Source: an uncultured bacterium (GTDB lineage: Bacteria > Actinomycetota > UBA4738 > HRBIN12). Taken from it: a DNA stretch of 12,508 bases. The DNA lies in NCBI GenBank assembly GCA_937881155.1, contig CALGFI010000127.1, forward strand, positions 1 to 12,508, written 5' to 3'. This document shows, in pieces, positions 1-6,264 of the stretch. The position numbers and the translations under genes were made by a program. Below the pieces are notes generated by a model. It did no database searches. It saw nothing but the letters and a program-made list of their open reading frames with translations, and was not told the origin of the DNA. Numbering within the stretch: the first letter of the stretch is position 1; each line of letters opens with the position of its first letter.

Positions 1-1683
1 GACGAGGTCGGGCCGATCATCGCTGCGGCGGAGGCCGCCGCGTCGCGAGGGCTCTGGGCAGCCGGGTTCGTCGCCTACGAAGCCGCCCCGGGACTCGACC
101 GCGCTCTCGTCGTGCGCGAGCGAAGCGCGGGAGATGTCTTCGACGACCTGCCACTCGCATGGTTCGCACTGTTCGACGACAAGATCGACGTTGCCCCGAT
201 GCAGCCGGCGTCGGCGCGTTCCACGCCGCCCGACGGCATGCCGTGGCGCGCGTCGGTCGACCTCGCGCGATACGAGCCGACGATCGACCGCATCCGCGAG
301 CTCATCGCCGCCGGCGAGACGTATCAGGTGAACCACACGATCCGGCTGCATGCGCAGATTCGCGGCGACGAACGCGGACTGTACCGCGACCTTGCGGTCG
401 CTCAGCGAGGCGGGTACGCGGCATACCTGAACCTCGGCCGGTATCGCGTCCTGTCGGCCTCACCTGAGCTGTTTCTGCGCGTGGACGGCAACCGGGTGAC
501 GACCCGACCGATGAAGGGAACCGCGCCGCGGGGCCGCTGGCTCGAGGAGGATGAGCAGGTCGCCGCGGAGCTCGTAGCCTCTGAGAAGGATCGCGCCGAG
601 AACGCGATGATCGTCGATCTGTTGCGGAACGATCTCGGGCGCATCGCTCTCGCCGGCACGGTAGAGGTGTCTCGGATGTTCGAGCCGGAGCGCTACGAGA
701 CGGTATGGCAGCTCACGTCGACGGTTGCTGCCGATCTCGCCCCGGGAACCGCGCTCGTCGACGTGTTCCGAGCGCTGTTCCCGAGCGGTTCGGTGACCGG
801 AGCGCCGAAGGTTTCGACGATGCGCATCATCCGCGACCTGGAGGACTCACCAAGGGGCGTGTACTGCGGCGCGGTCGGGTACCTCGCGCCGAGCGGGTCC
901 GGCGAACCGCGGGCGAACTTCGGCGTCGCGATCCGAACCGTCGTCGTCGACTCGCAGTCGGGAACGTCTGAATACGGGGTCGGCGGCGGGATCACGTACG
1001 ACTCTTCGCCGGAAACGGAGTACGGAGAGATCCTGGCGAAGGCCCGCGTGCTGTCCTCGGCCCGGCCTGCGTTCGAGCTGCTCGAGTCGATCCGATTCGA
1101 GCCGGACGAAGGGTTCCGTCACCTGTCCGAGCACCTCGAGCGGCTTCGATCGTCAGCTCAGTACTTCGGGTTCCGGTTCGATGCGGAGTCCGCCCTGGCG
1201 GCGTGCAAGCACGCGGTCGAGGACGTCGCCGACCCGGTCCGGATCCGACTGACGCTCGCGCGCGACGGCATGGTCGACGTCACCGCAAGCGCGATCGAGC
1301 CCAACCCCGAGCGACGCGCACGACTGGCGATCGATGACGAGCCCGTCGATCCGGACGACGCCTTTCTGTTCCACAAGACGACGCTGCGGGGACCCTACGA
1401 ACTCCGGAGGGCGAGGCGACCCGATGCCGACGACGTCCTGCTCGTCAACACGCGCGGGGAGGTCACCGAGAGCACGATCGCCAACGTCGCCGTCCTGTTC
1501 GGCGACAGATGGGTCACGCCACCGCTCGACGCGGGGCTCCTGCCCGGCGCCTACCGTGCCGTGCTGCTGCGCGATGGGACGCTGACCGAGCAACGCGTGA
1601 CGCTCGATGATCTTCGTCGCGCGGACGATGTGGCACTCGTCAGCTCGGTCCGGGGGTGGCGGCCCGCGGAGATCGTCCCGTGA
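1..1683 (+). CDS. pabBC: Aminodeoxychorismate synthase component I fused to aminodeoxychorismate lyase (PabB-PabC), 5' partial
   Basis: The frame is open from base 1, so the true start lies left of the window; 560 residues are visible. Residues about 1-355 are a chorismate-binding domain: the PMKGT block (Lys at residue 172) has the lysine typical of PabB where anthranilate synthase has alanine, followed by EKDRAEN, LLRNDLGR, SGSVTGAPK and GGGITYDS. Residues about 356-560 are a class IV aminotransferase fold, with the likely PLP lysine in HKTTLR (residue 459), then TRGEVTESTIAN and DAGLLPGAYR. By family knowledge the PabB half uses chorismate and ammonia from PabA to make aminodeoxychorismate, and the PabC half releases pyruvate to give p-aminobenzoate for folate synthesis in the cytosol. 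The stop overlaps the next start by 4 nt, so the two genes are probably co-translated. I am confident of the family; pabA is not in the window. Confidence 0.93.
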   Translation, partial: DEVGPIIAAAEAAASRGLWAAGFVAYEAAPGLDRALVVRERSAGDVFDDLPLAWFALFDDKIDVAPMQPASARSTPPDGMPWRASVDLARYEPTIDRIRELIAAGETYQVNHTIRLHAQIRGDERGLYRDLAVAQRGGYAAYLNLGRYRVLSASPELFLRVDGNRVTTRPMKGTAPRGRWLEEDEQVAAELVASEKDRAENAMIVDLLRNDLGRIALAGTVEVSRMFEPERYETVWQLTSTVAADLAPGTALVDVFRALFPSGSVTGAPKVSTMRIIRDLEDSPRGVYCGAVGYLAPSGSGEPRANFGVAIRTVVVDSQSGTSEYGVGGGITYDSSPETEYGEILAKARVLSSARPAFELLESIRFEPDEGFRHLSEHLERLRSSAQYFGFRFDAESALAACKHAVEDVADPVRIRLTLARDGMVDVTASAIEPNPERRARLAIDDEPVDPDDAFLFHKTTLRGPYELRRARRPDADDVLLVNTRGEVTESTIANVAVLFGDRWVTPPLDAGLLPGAYRAVLLRDGTLTEQRVTLDDLRRADDVALVSSVRGWRPAEIVP

Positions 1684-1994
1684 GCCTCGACGACGTTCGC
1701 ACCGTGCATCTCGGGCAGTTCACGCATGAGCACGCCGAGGAGATCGCCGGGGAGCTGGAACGCGCGGGGATCGCGTGGTGGTACAAGGCGCCCGGCTTTT
1801 TCAGCCAGATCTGGGAGCTGGGCGTTCGACTGTTCGTCGATCGAGATCGCTTGGACGAAGCGCAGGCGATCGCGGCGAAGGTGTTGGCGCGTGGTTCATC
1901 AGCAGAAGAACGGGACGGGCCCCCGCAGAGCGAGGGCCCGCCCCACGGCGAGGACTACCCCGAGGGGGAGGGCTCCTCGTCCGGCCACACGTAA
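1680..1994 (+). CDS. Small DUF2007-like protein
   Basis: A 104-residue protein. I chose the GTG at 1680 because it overlaps the preceding TGA (GTGA) and has GGAG eight bases upstream; an in-frame upstream start would lie inside pabBC. Residues 6-70 have the pattern of DUF2007-type 'putative signal transducing' domains: an N-terminal strand, a helix (HAEEIAGELERAGI), a middle strand with two Trp, then GVRLFVDRDRLDEAQAIAAKVL. The C-terminal 30 residues are Gly, Pro, Glu and Ser rich and probably disordered; the last 40 bases are also read antisense by the zinc-ribbon gene at 1955-2131. The biochemical role of the family is not known to me. Co-transcription with pabBC is inferred from the overlap and need not mean shared function. 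The family call rests on pattern only. Confidence 0.72.
   Translation: MSLDDVRTVHLGQFTHEHAEEIAGELERAGIAWWYKAPGFFSQIWELGVRLFVDRDRLDEAQAIAAKVLARGSSAEERDGPPQSEGPPHGEDYPEGEGSSSGHT
1916..1940 (-). terminator. GC-rich hairpin after the zinc-ribbon gene
   Basis: CGGGCCC (1916-1922) pairs with GGGCCCG (1934-1940); after one mismatch three more pairs close an AGA loop. Read on the minus strand it starts 14 nt past the stop of the 58-aa gene and is followed by a partly T-rich stretch (GTTCTTCT). It lies inside the coding region of the plus-strand gene, so termination activity is inferred, and the U tract is weak. Confidence 0.35.
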
Positions 1995-2131
1995 GGGTGC
2001 ATGCGCTCTTCGTCGAGCGGGCATGCGCAGAACGGGCATCGCGGCGGTCGCTCGTAGACGAGCACCGCGTTCTCGCAGAAGGGGCACTCCGCCTCCCGCA
2101 TCTCGGGGGCGTCGACCTCGTCGTTCAACAT
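1955..2131 (-). CDS. 58-residue double-CPFC zinc-ribbon protein
   Basis: A short gene found by reading the minus strand from the ATG at 2131 to a TAG at 1955. The protein has two CPFC motifs (residues 16-19 and 32-35) separated by 12 residues, the spacing of a four-cysteine zinc ribbon, with another Cys at 37. The tail is acidic with HPYVWPDEE. A GGAG lies nine bases before the ATG. Its last 40 bases overlap the end of the plus-strand DUF2007-like gene in antisense, so both cannot vary freely. Coding is supported by the regular Cys pairs, the ribosome binding site and an amino-acid mix unlike the random antisense frames here. Function is unknown; such ribbons often bind nucleic acid or protein partners, but nothing here shows which. 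Confidence 0.68.
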   Translation of the reverse strand: MLNDEVDAPEMREAECPFCENAVLVYERPPRCPFCACPLDEERMHPYVWPDEEPSPSG

Positions 2132-2263
2132 GAGCGCTCGCTCCGTTCCGGGGGGGAGCGGTCCTACCCGAATTTTCGGGAATGGCGCGAACGCGCTTGA
2201 CGAGACCTTCTTCTTAGGCCGGACGCACGCCGGTGCGGCCGCGCTTCTACTTCTTCGGAACCG
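2132..2263. other. Gap between two small minus-strand genes, with a short palindrome
   Basis: I found no credible gene in these 132 bases. They hold a perfect inverted repeat, CCCGAA-TT-TTCGGG (2167-2180), about 36 nt upstream of the zinc-ribbon ATG, where an operator or promoter element could sit. A GC-rich imperfect hairpin lies just past the stop of the next gene but has no U tract. No clear -35/-10 pair was seen. Confidence 0.4.
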
Positions 2264-2473
2264 TTACGCGGCTTCCATCTCCTTGCGGCTGCGCCGTTTG
2301 CCGCGCGAGATGTACTCGTGTACCGGCTCGTGCTGCCAACAGAAGTTCCACTTGTTGTAGATGGACAGCTTGGTACTGCAGCCCTCGGCCGCACACACTC
2401 GATCACCCGAGTACGTTCGGTTCGCCCGAGGGAGCTCGCGGACGCGGGCTCCGCGGTAGGCCGATTCGCTCAT
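2264..2473 (-). CDS. Small C-C-C-H zinc-finger-like conserved protein
   Basis: A 69-residue protein starting at the ATG at 2473, preceded on the minus strand by a strong GAGGAGAG ribosome binding site about five bases away. Residues 27-48 contain CAAEGC, then CWQH, which gives Cys27, Cys32, Cys45 and His48, a plausible single zinc site. The N-terminal part (YRGARVRELPR, then NRTYSGDRVC) and the basic tail (RGKRRSRKEM) suggest a small nucleic-acid or ribosome-associated protein, but that is inference. The text pattern, notably LSIYNKW between the metal ligands, resembles short hypothetical proteins I associate with actinobacterial genomes; I know of no assigned function. A long imperfect inverted repeat sits directly upstream of its ribosome binding site. 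Confidence 0.75.
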   Translation of the reverse strand: MSESAYRGARVRELPRANRTYSGDRVCAAEGCSTKLSIYNKWNFCWQHEPVHEYISRGKRRSRKEMEAA

Positions 2474-2489
2474 GCTCTCTCCTCGGTTC

Positions 2490-2524
2490 AGCTCAGGACC
2501 CGTCCCCCGACCTGGTCCTCAGCT
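2490..2524 (-). promoter_or_regulatory. 11-bp inverted repeat just upstream of the small zinc-finger gene
   Basis: AGCTCAGGACC (2490-2500) and GGTCCTCAGCT (2514-2524) are inverted repeats with a single mismatch and a 13-nt loop. On the minus strand the element ends 16 nt before the ATG at 2473, directly before the GAGGAGAG site. It may be a structured leader, an operator, or an end signal for the upstream GNAT transcript; no U tract follows. Confidence 0.45.
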
Positions 2525-2606
2525 ATTCGAACCGCGGAGGGCGCCGGTTCGTTCCCGAGGCACCCGAAACCTCCCGAGGGCCGCCCAGGACGGCCGAAGT
2601 CGAACG

Positions 2607-3175
2607 TCAGCGCTCGACGAGGCTGTCCAGGAGCGCCCGCGTCGGGGCGGTGAGCTGGATGACCCGGGCCTCGAAGCCCAGCTCCTCCCAGAACTCCATC
2701 GCCCCGCGGTTCGGCGCGAACGTCTTGAGCTCCACCCAGTCGATCTCTCGCTCCGAGGCGAACCGAGCGGCCTCGGCGACGAGCTCCCGACCGACGCCGC
2801 GGCCCCGGAACCCCGCCCGGACCACCACGCCCGAGAGCTCGAGCGCCCGCTCGTCGGAGAAGCGGGAGGGGACCCTCGCCTCGCCGTACGCCATGCCGAC
2901 CACCTCGCCATCCGGGCCCTCGTCGTCCTCGGCCACGAGCACGACCGCATCTGGGTTGTTCATGGCCTCGCGGTACTTGGCGCCCACCTCGTCGTAGAAG
3001 CCCGGGCGCGGCGTGAACACCCGCCAGTCGGCCTCTCGCGGTACTTGTCGCCCACCTCGTCGTAGAAGCCCGGGCGCGGCGTGAACACCCGCCAGTCGGC
3101 CTGCATCCGATCGAGCTCCTGGAACAGCGCCACGAGGGACGGCACATCCTCGGGCCGCGCTTGCCTCACCCTCAC
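2607..3175 (-). pseudogene. GNAT-family N-acetyltransferase broken by a 68-bp tandem duplication
   Basis: The gene starts at a GTG (3175) two bases after the stop of the enoyl-CoA hydratase gene, with GGGGAG nearby, so it is the downstream partner in that operon. The first part reads VRVRQARPEDVPSL and reaches GFYDEVGDKYRE; there the frame is lost. The rest continues in another frame from GFYDEVGAKYREA through LELSGVVV, the acetyl-CoA loop RAGFRGRGVGRELV, and FAPNRGAMEFWEELGF to the stop. The cause is two adjacent copies of a 68-bp unit (2967-3102); 68 is not a multiple of three. With one copy removed the reading frame is continuous at about 166 residues, a normal GNAT length. Such enzymes move an acetyl group from acetyl-CoA to an amine; the substrate cannot be told. 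It is either a true pseudogene or an assembly error. Confidence 0.85.
2967..3102. repeat. Tandem duplication, two 68-bp units
   Basis: Units 2967-3034 and 3035-3102 are adjacent and identical except for one base (G at 2980, T at 3048), which changes Ala to Asp in the encoded acetyltransferase. The flanks stop matching immediately outside the units. Confidence 0.95.
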
Positions 3176-3177
3176 CG

Positions 3178-3858
3178 CTATCTCCCCTCGAACGTCGGGT
3201 CGCGCTTCTCGAGGAACGCGCGCATCCCTTCCCTCTGATCCCCCGTCGCGAACAGCTCGGCGAATGCCTCACGCTCGATCCCAAGTCCCGTCTCCAGGTC
3301 CGTCCCGAGCGATGACGCGAGCGAGCGCTTGGCGGCCGCGTAGGCGACCAGGGCCTCGTCCGCGGTGACGTGGTCACCGGAGAAGATCATGCGGCGTGCC
3401 GCGGCGAGACCCACTAACCGTGGCAGTCGCTGCGTGCCCCCCGAGCCGGGGATGACCCCGAGGCGGATCTCCGGGAGACCGATGCGCGCGTCGTCCGCCG
3501 CGAACCGAAGGTCGCACGAGATCGCCACCTCACAGCCGCCGCCAAGAGCGAAGCCGTTGATCGCCGCGATCACGGGCTTGGGGATCGCCTCGATATCTCG
3601 ACACGCCGTCTCGAGGGCGCCGACGTGCGACGTGATCTCGTCCGGCCCGAGGTCGGCCATCGCCTTGATGTCGGCGCCGGCGGCGAAGATGCGCTCACCG
3701 CCCCAGATCACGACCGCGCGCGTGTCGTCGGTCGCGACGGCCCGCGCCGCATCGGACAGCTCGAGCGCGACCTCGCGCGACAACGCGTTCGCCGGGGGTC
3801 TGTCGATCCTGATCGTCGCGACCGCGTCGTCGCGTTCGACACGCACGAACTCGCCCAT
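3178..3858 (-). CDS. Enoyl-CoA hydratase/isomerase family protein, internally shortened
   Basis: The 226-residue product is a crotonase. It shows the oxyanion-hole parts (FAAGADIKAM at 58-67 and the GGG at 107-109) and both acid/base glutamates of classical hydratases (Glu110 in GGGCEVAISCD and Glu130 in LPEIRLG), so hydration of 2-enoyl-CoA in beta-oxidation or amino-acid breakdown is the likely reaction. The C-terminal helices (EAFAELFATGDQREGMRAFLEKRDPTF) are normal. However, GDHVTADEA (161-169) runs straight into LVAYAAAKRSL; family members usually have about 30 more residues here (the GLV-x-x-V-x-P segment and a helix). The frame is kept, so the protein may be made but could be misfolded. 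The start is an ATG with GAGGA upstream. The GNAT gene follows two bases after the stop. Confidence 0.88.
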   Translation of the reverse strand: MGEFVRVERDDAVATIRIDRPPANALSREVALELSDAARAVATDDTRAVVIWGGERIFAAGADIKAMADLGPDEITSHVGALETACRDIEAIPKPVIAAINGFALGGGCEVAISCDLRFAADDARIGLPEIRLGVIPGSGGTQRLPRLVGLAAARRMIFSGDHVTADEALVAYAAAKRSLASSLGTDLETGLGIEREAFAELFATGDQREGMRAFLEKRDPTFEGR

Positions 3859-3889
3859 GGCGTGCCTATCCTCGCAGACGGTCCCGCGC

Positions 3890-3903
3890 TAGCGTTCGGC
3901 CGA
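3890..3903 (+). promoter_or_regulatory. Putative leaderless -10 box for the phosphotransferase gene
   Basis: TAGCGT (3890-3895) fits TANNNT and ends eight bases before the ATG at 3904; no ribosome binding site is visible. No good -35 was found. The 45-bp gap is shared with the divergent hydratase gene. Confidence 0.35.
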
Positions 3904-4795
3904 ATGGAGCCGACGCCCGACGAGGTTTCGAACGTCACGAGGGCGTTGCGGCGACTCGGCGGGCGACCGGCGGCGTGGCGCGCGGTCACCGACGGCGGAT
4001 ATACCCCCCGCCCGCCGATGGGTCGTAACGCTCGACGACGGCCCCACGGCGTTCGTCAAGGTGGCGACCGACGAGCTCACCGCGAGTTGGATCCGGGACG
4101 AACACACGACGTATTCCGCGTTGCGCGGTGCGGCGTTCATGCCTCGGTTCATCGGTTTCCACGACGACGGTGAGCGGCCGGTCCTCGCGCTCGAGGACCT
4201 TTCGAGTGCGGCATGGCCTCCGCCGTGGTCGACAGACCGGATCGACTCGGTCCTTCGGTGTCTGGACGACGTTGCCGCGACGCCTCCGCCCGCGGGACTT
4301 CCGAGGGCCGCCGACGACCATCTCGGACTCCGTCGGTGCTGGAGTCAGATCGAGCGCGAGCCCGAGCCGTTCCTTCGGCTCGGCCTGTGCTCCGAGGACT
4401 GGCTGTCCGACGCGCTGCCGGCGCTGGGAGGTTCGGCCGAGACGGCGCCGCTCGACGGCGGCGAGCTCCTGCACTTCGACGTGCGGAGCGACAACATCTG
4501 CTTCCGCCTCGACGGTCGTGCCGCTCTCGTCGATTGGAACTGGACGAGCGTGGGCAACCGGTGGCTCGACATCGCCGCGTGGCTGCCGAGCCTCCACGCC
4601 GAGGGCGGTCCGCCACCGCAGGACGTCGCGTCCGACGTCCCGCCGGGCCTCGCGTCGGTGGTCGCGTCGTACTTCTGCTATCACGCCGGTCAGCCGGCGA
4701 TAACCGTGTGGCCGCACGTGCGCTCGGTTCAGCTTCGGCAGGCCCGGACGGCGCTGCCGTGGGCGGCTCGAACTCTCGGCTTGCCGCCGCCATGA
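3904..4795 (+). pseudogene. APH/choline-kinase-like phosphotransferase, frameshifted at C6
   Basis: Starting at the ATG at 3904 the frame reads MEPTPDEVSNVTRALRRLGG and continues to DGGYTP, then leaves the family pattern at six C (4004-4009). Dropping one C restores ARRWVVTLDDGPTAFVKVA and joins the downstream frame, giving about 296 residues, normal for the family. The repaired protein has the ATP-binding lysine (AFVKVA, codon 4058-4060), the catalytic loop HFDVRSDN (His codon at 4472) and the metal aspartate in ALVDWNW. An alternative start, GTG 4061, would lose the ATP lysine. These kinases phosphorylate hydroxyls of small molecules (aminoglycosides, choline, homoserine, sugars); the substrate is not evident and resistance should not be assumed. 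The lesion may be real or a homopolymer read error. Confidence 0.82.
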
Positions 4796-4810
4796 GCACA
4801 TCTCGTCGAC

Positions 4811-4843
4811 TTGCACCTGCAACAAGGTGCTAACCTCGACGAC
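4811..4843 (+). promoter_or_regulatory. Promoter and operator of the Fur-family gene
   Basis: TAACCT (4831-4836) fits a -10 box and is followed by seven bases and GTG 4844, a leaderless layout. Just upstream is a perfect inverted repeat GCACCT-N6-AGGTGC (4813-4830), and TTGCA-CC-TGCAA (4811-4822) overlaps it. A repressor bound here would cover the promoter, which fits autoregulation. TTGCAC at 4811 is only 14 nt from the -10 box, so it is a poor -35 and is better read as operator. Confidence 0.5.
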
Positions 4844-5284
4844 GTGGCCCTTCCCCCGACGACCGACGTGATCGAGCTCCTGCGCCAGCGGGGCCTCCGC
4901 ATGACGCCGCAGCGCCGGGCGATCGTCGCGGAGATCATGCGGACGCAGGGACACATCTCTCCCACCGAGCTCGCGCGAACCGTCCAGGGCGAGATGCCTG
5001 GCGTGAACGCCTCGACGATCTATCGAACGCTGGCCCTGCTCGAGGAGGTCGGCGTGCTCGCGCACGCGCATCTCGAGGGCGGCGCCGAATACCACCGCGC
5101 CGAGGAGGCCGGTCACGTTCACCTGACGTGCTCGAACTGCGGCGCCGAGGACGACCTCTCGATGGACGAGGCCGGTGCGCTCATTCGGCTGATCGAGCGG
5201 CACCATGGGTTCCACCCCGACCTCACGCATTTCGCGATCGGAGGTCTCTGCGCCGATTGCGGCCGCGAGCTGGCAGCGAAGTAG
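4844..5284 (+). CDS. Fur-family metal-responsive transcription regulator
   Basis: A 146-residue protein when started at GTG 4844; an in-frame TTG at 4811 exists but lies within the operator-like repeat and has no ribosome binding site. Residues 10-75 form the winged helix of the family (LRQRGLRMTPQRRAIV, ISPTELA, NASTIYRTLALLEEVGVL). The C-terminal half has HVHLTCSNC and LCADC, giving the four structural zinc cysteines (96, 99, 136, 139), plus His91, His93, His120, His121, His124 and His129 as candidate regulatory ligands. Fur-family proteins bind promoter palindromes with a metal corepressor. The subtype (Fur, Zur, Nur or other) cannot be fixed from sequence alone, but the convergent nickel/cobalt permease and shared promoter motif favour nickel or cobalt. 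The gene ends 19 bp from the permease stop. Confidence 0.92.
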   Translation: MALPPTTDVIELLRQRGLRMTPQRRAIVAEIMRTQGHISPTELARTVQGEMPGVNASTIYRTLALLEEVGVLAHAHLEGGAEYHRAEEAGHVHLTCSNCGAEDDLSMDEAGALIRLIERHHGFHPDLTHFAIGGLCADCGRELAAK

Positions 5285-5291
5285 CGAAGGG

Positions 5292-5304
5292 GCGGCGAGG
5301 CCGC
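5292..5304. terminator. Short hairpin between convergent genes
   Basis: GCGGC-GAG-GCCGC lies in the 19-bp gap between the two facing stop codons, and a second stem CCGGCG-N5-CGCCGG (5308-5324) follows inside the permease end. Neither has a T tract, so a role as a two-way terminator is only a guess from position. Confidence 0.25.
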
Positions 5305-6170
5305 TAGCCGGCGAAAACCGCCGGAAGAACGGCATCCTTGCCGAGGAGAAACAGCGTACCGATCGCCAGGCTGAACACCGCGGTGATCACCGCAACCGTG
5401 GCGTAGATCGCGAAGTTCTTGGACGCTCGGAGGAAGCCGAAGGCCGACCCGAGCGTGATCACCGAATTCGACGAGACAAGGCCCACGATGAACGCGCCAA
5501 GGACGGCGACGCCAGCCACCCTGCCGCCCGCTCCCGCTGCCGTCACGAAGATGATGACCTGTGTCGGGGTCTCGGCCCCGATCCCGTGCAACATGCCGAC
5601 GGCGAACGACGTTCGCCTGCCGTAGTTGGCGAAGGCATCCTCGTGCTCTGGTCGCGCGTGATGGTGATGCCCCGGCCGACCGTGGTGGCCGTGGTGCCAG
5701 TCGGACGGATCGGTCGATTCGTCGGACCCGTCCACGACCCCATTGTCGACCGTACCCGAAGCGGTACCCTTGCCGACCTTCGATCTCGCCCAACGCGCCC
5801 CCCGCCGAACCCCGGAGAACACCAGCATCCAGCGGCTCCGCAGACGGAAGTCGCGCCCGTGACGGATCAGCGAGACGAACACGTAAACGCCGAGTACAAC
5901 GAGCGTGACCCCCACGACCTTCGTCATGAACTCGTCGACGTTCTCGGGCAGTCGTTCGCCCGCCACGATCGCAAGGACGCCGAGGGCGAGAACCACGCAC
6001 GCGTGGCCTACGACGTACAGCGTCCCGAACAGTATCGAGTCACGGCGTTCCTCTTGCGAGCTCGTGATGTCGGTGATCGCCGCGATGTGATCCCAGTCGA
6101 TCCCGTGGCGGAACCCGAACCAGAATCCCGCAACGAGCAGCCCGAAGCCGAGTCCGTCTTCCGCCAGCAT
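5304..6170 (-). CDS. NiCoT-like nickel/cobalt permease
   Basis: A 288-residue inner-membrane protein. The ATG at 6170 is chosen because GAGGTGG lies five bases upstream and the sequence begins at the first membrane segment; a longer in-frame extension reads as Arg-rich noise. The first helix carries RHGIDWDHIAAITD (His22, Asp25, Asp27, His28), close to the HX4DH metal signature of nickel/cobalt transporters; GTLYVVGHACVVL (His56) and GMLHGIGAETPTQ (His195) match later conserved motifs. Between helices, residues about 105-185 form a soluble loop with a His-rich run (nine His within 159-176) that may bind metal. About seven hydrophobic segments can be counted. The family imports Ni2+ or Co2+; zinc or other ions cannot be excluded. 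It has its own promoter after the mutase gene and faces the Fur-type regulator. Confidence 0.85.
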   Translation of the reverse strand: MLAEDGLGFGLLVAGFWFGFRHGIDWDHIAAITDITSSQEERRDSILFGTLYVVGHACVVLALGVLAIVAGERLPENVDEFMTKVVGVTLVVLGVYVFVSLIRHGRDFRLRSRWMLVFSGVRRGARWARSKVGKGTASGTVDNGVVDGSDESTDPSDWHHGHHGRPGHHHHARPEHEDAFANYGRRTSFAVGMLHGIGAETPTQVIIFVTAAGAGGRVAGVAVLGAFIVGLVSSNSVITLGSAFGFLRASKNFAIYATVAVITAVFSLAIGTLFLLGKDAVLPAVFAG

Positions 6171-6213
6171 CCCCACCTCGCCGCCGTTACGGCAGAAAGC
6201 GCTTCCTCGACGG

Positions 6214-6243
6214 ATAGTACGCGCTACCTGCAGTCTGGTGCAA
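6214..6243 (-). promoter_or_regulatory. Promoter of the permease gene with an operator-like element
   Basis: On the minus strand TTGCAC (6243-6238), an 18-nt spacer and TACTAT (6219-6214) form a good promoter, about 44 nt before the ATG at 6170. The element TTGCACC-N7-AGGT inside it also occurs before the Fur-family gene, and a GTCTG-N6-CAGAC repeat overlaps the -35. It lies in the 94-bp gap after the mutase stop, so the permease can be expressed on its own. Confidence 0.55.
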
Positions 6244-6264
6244 CAGACAGTCGACGCAACTGGC

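Noticed and set aside
2531..2545. GGTTCGAAT on the minus strand, like a tRNA T-loop
   Set aside because: The flanks do not pair as a T stem, and no anticodon or acceptor arm can be built.
2607..3377. A 256-residue minus-strand open frame covering the GNAT region
   Set aside because: Its first half is an out-of-frame reading of the hydratase gene and the second unit of the duplication; only the C-terminal part is true GNAT sequence.
3986..5335. A 449-residue minus-strand open frame
   Set aside because: It is antisense to the phosphotransferase and Fur-family genes, Arg-rich and without any family motif.
6171..6264. Possible cobalamin riboswitch before the permease
   Set aside because: The 94-bp gap is too short for one and lacks a B12-box-like sequence; a normal promoter explains it better.
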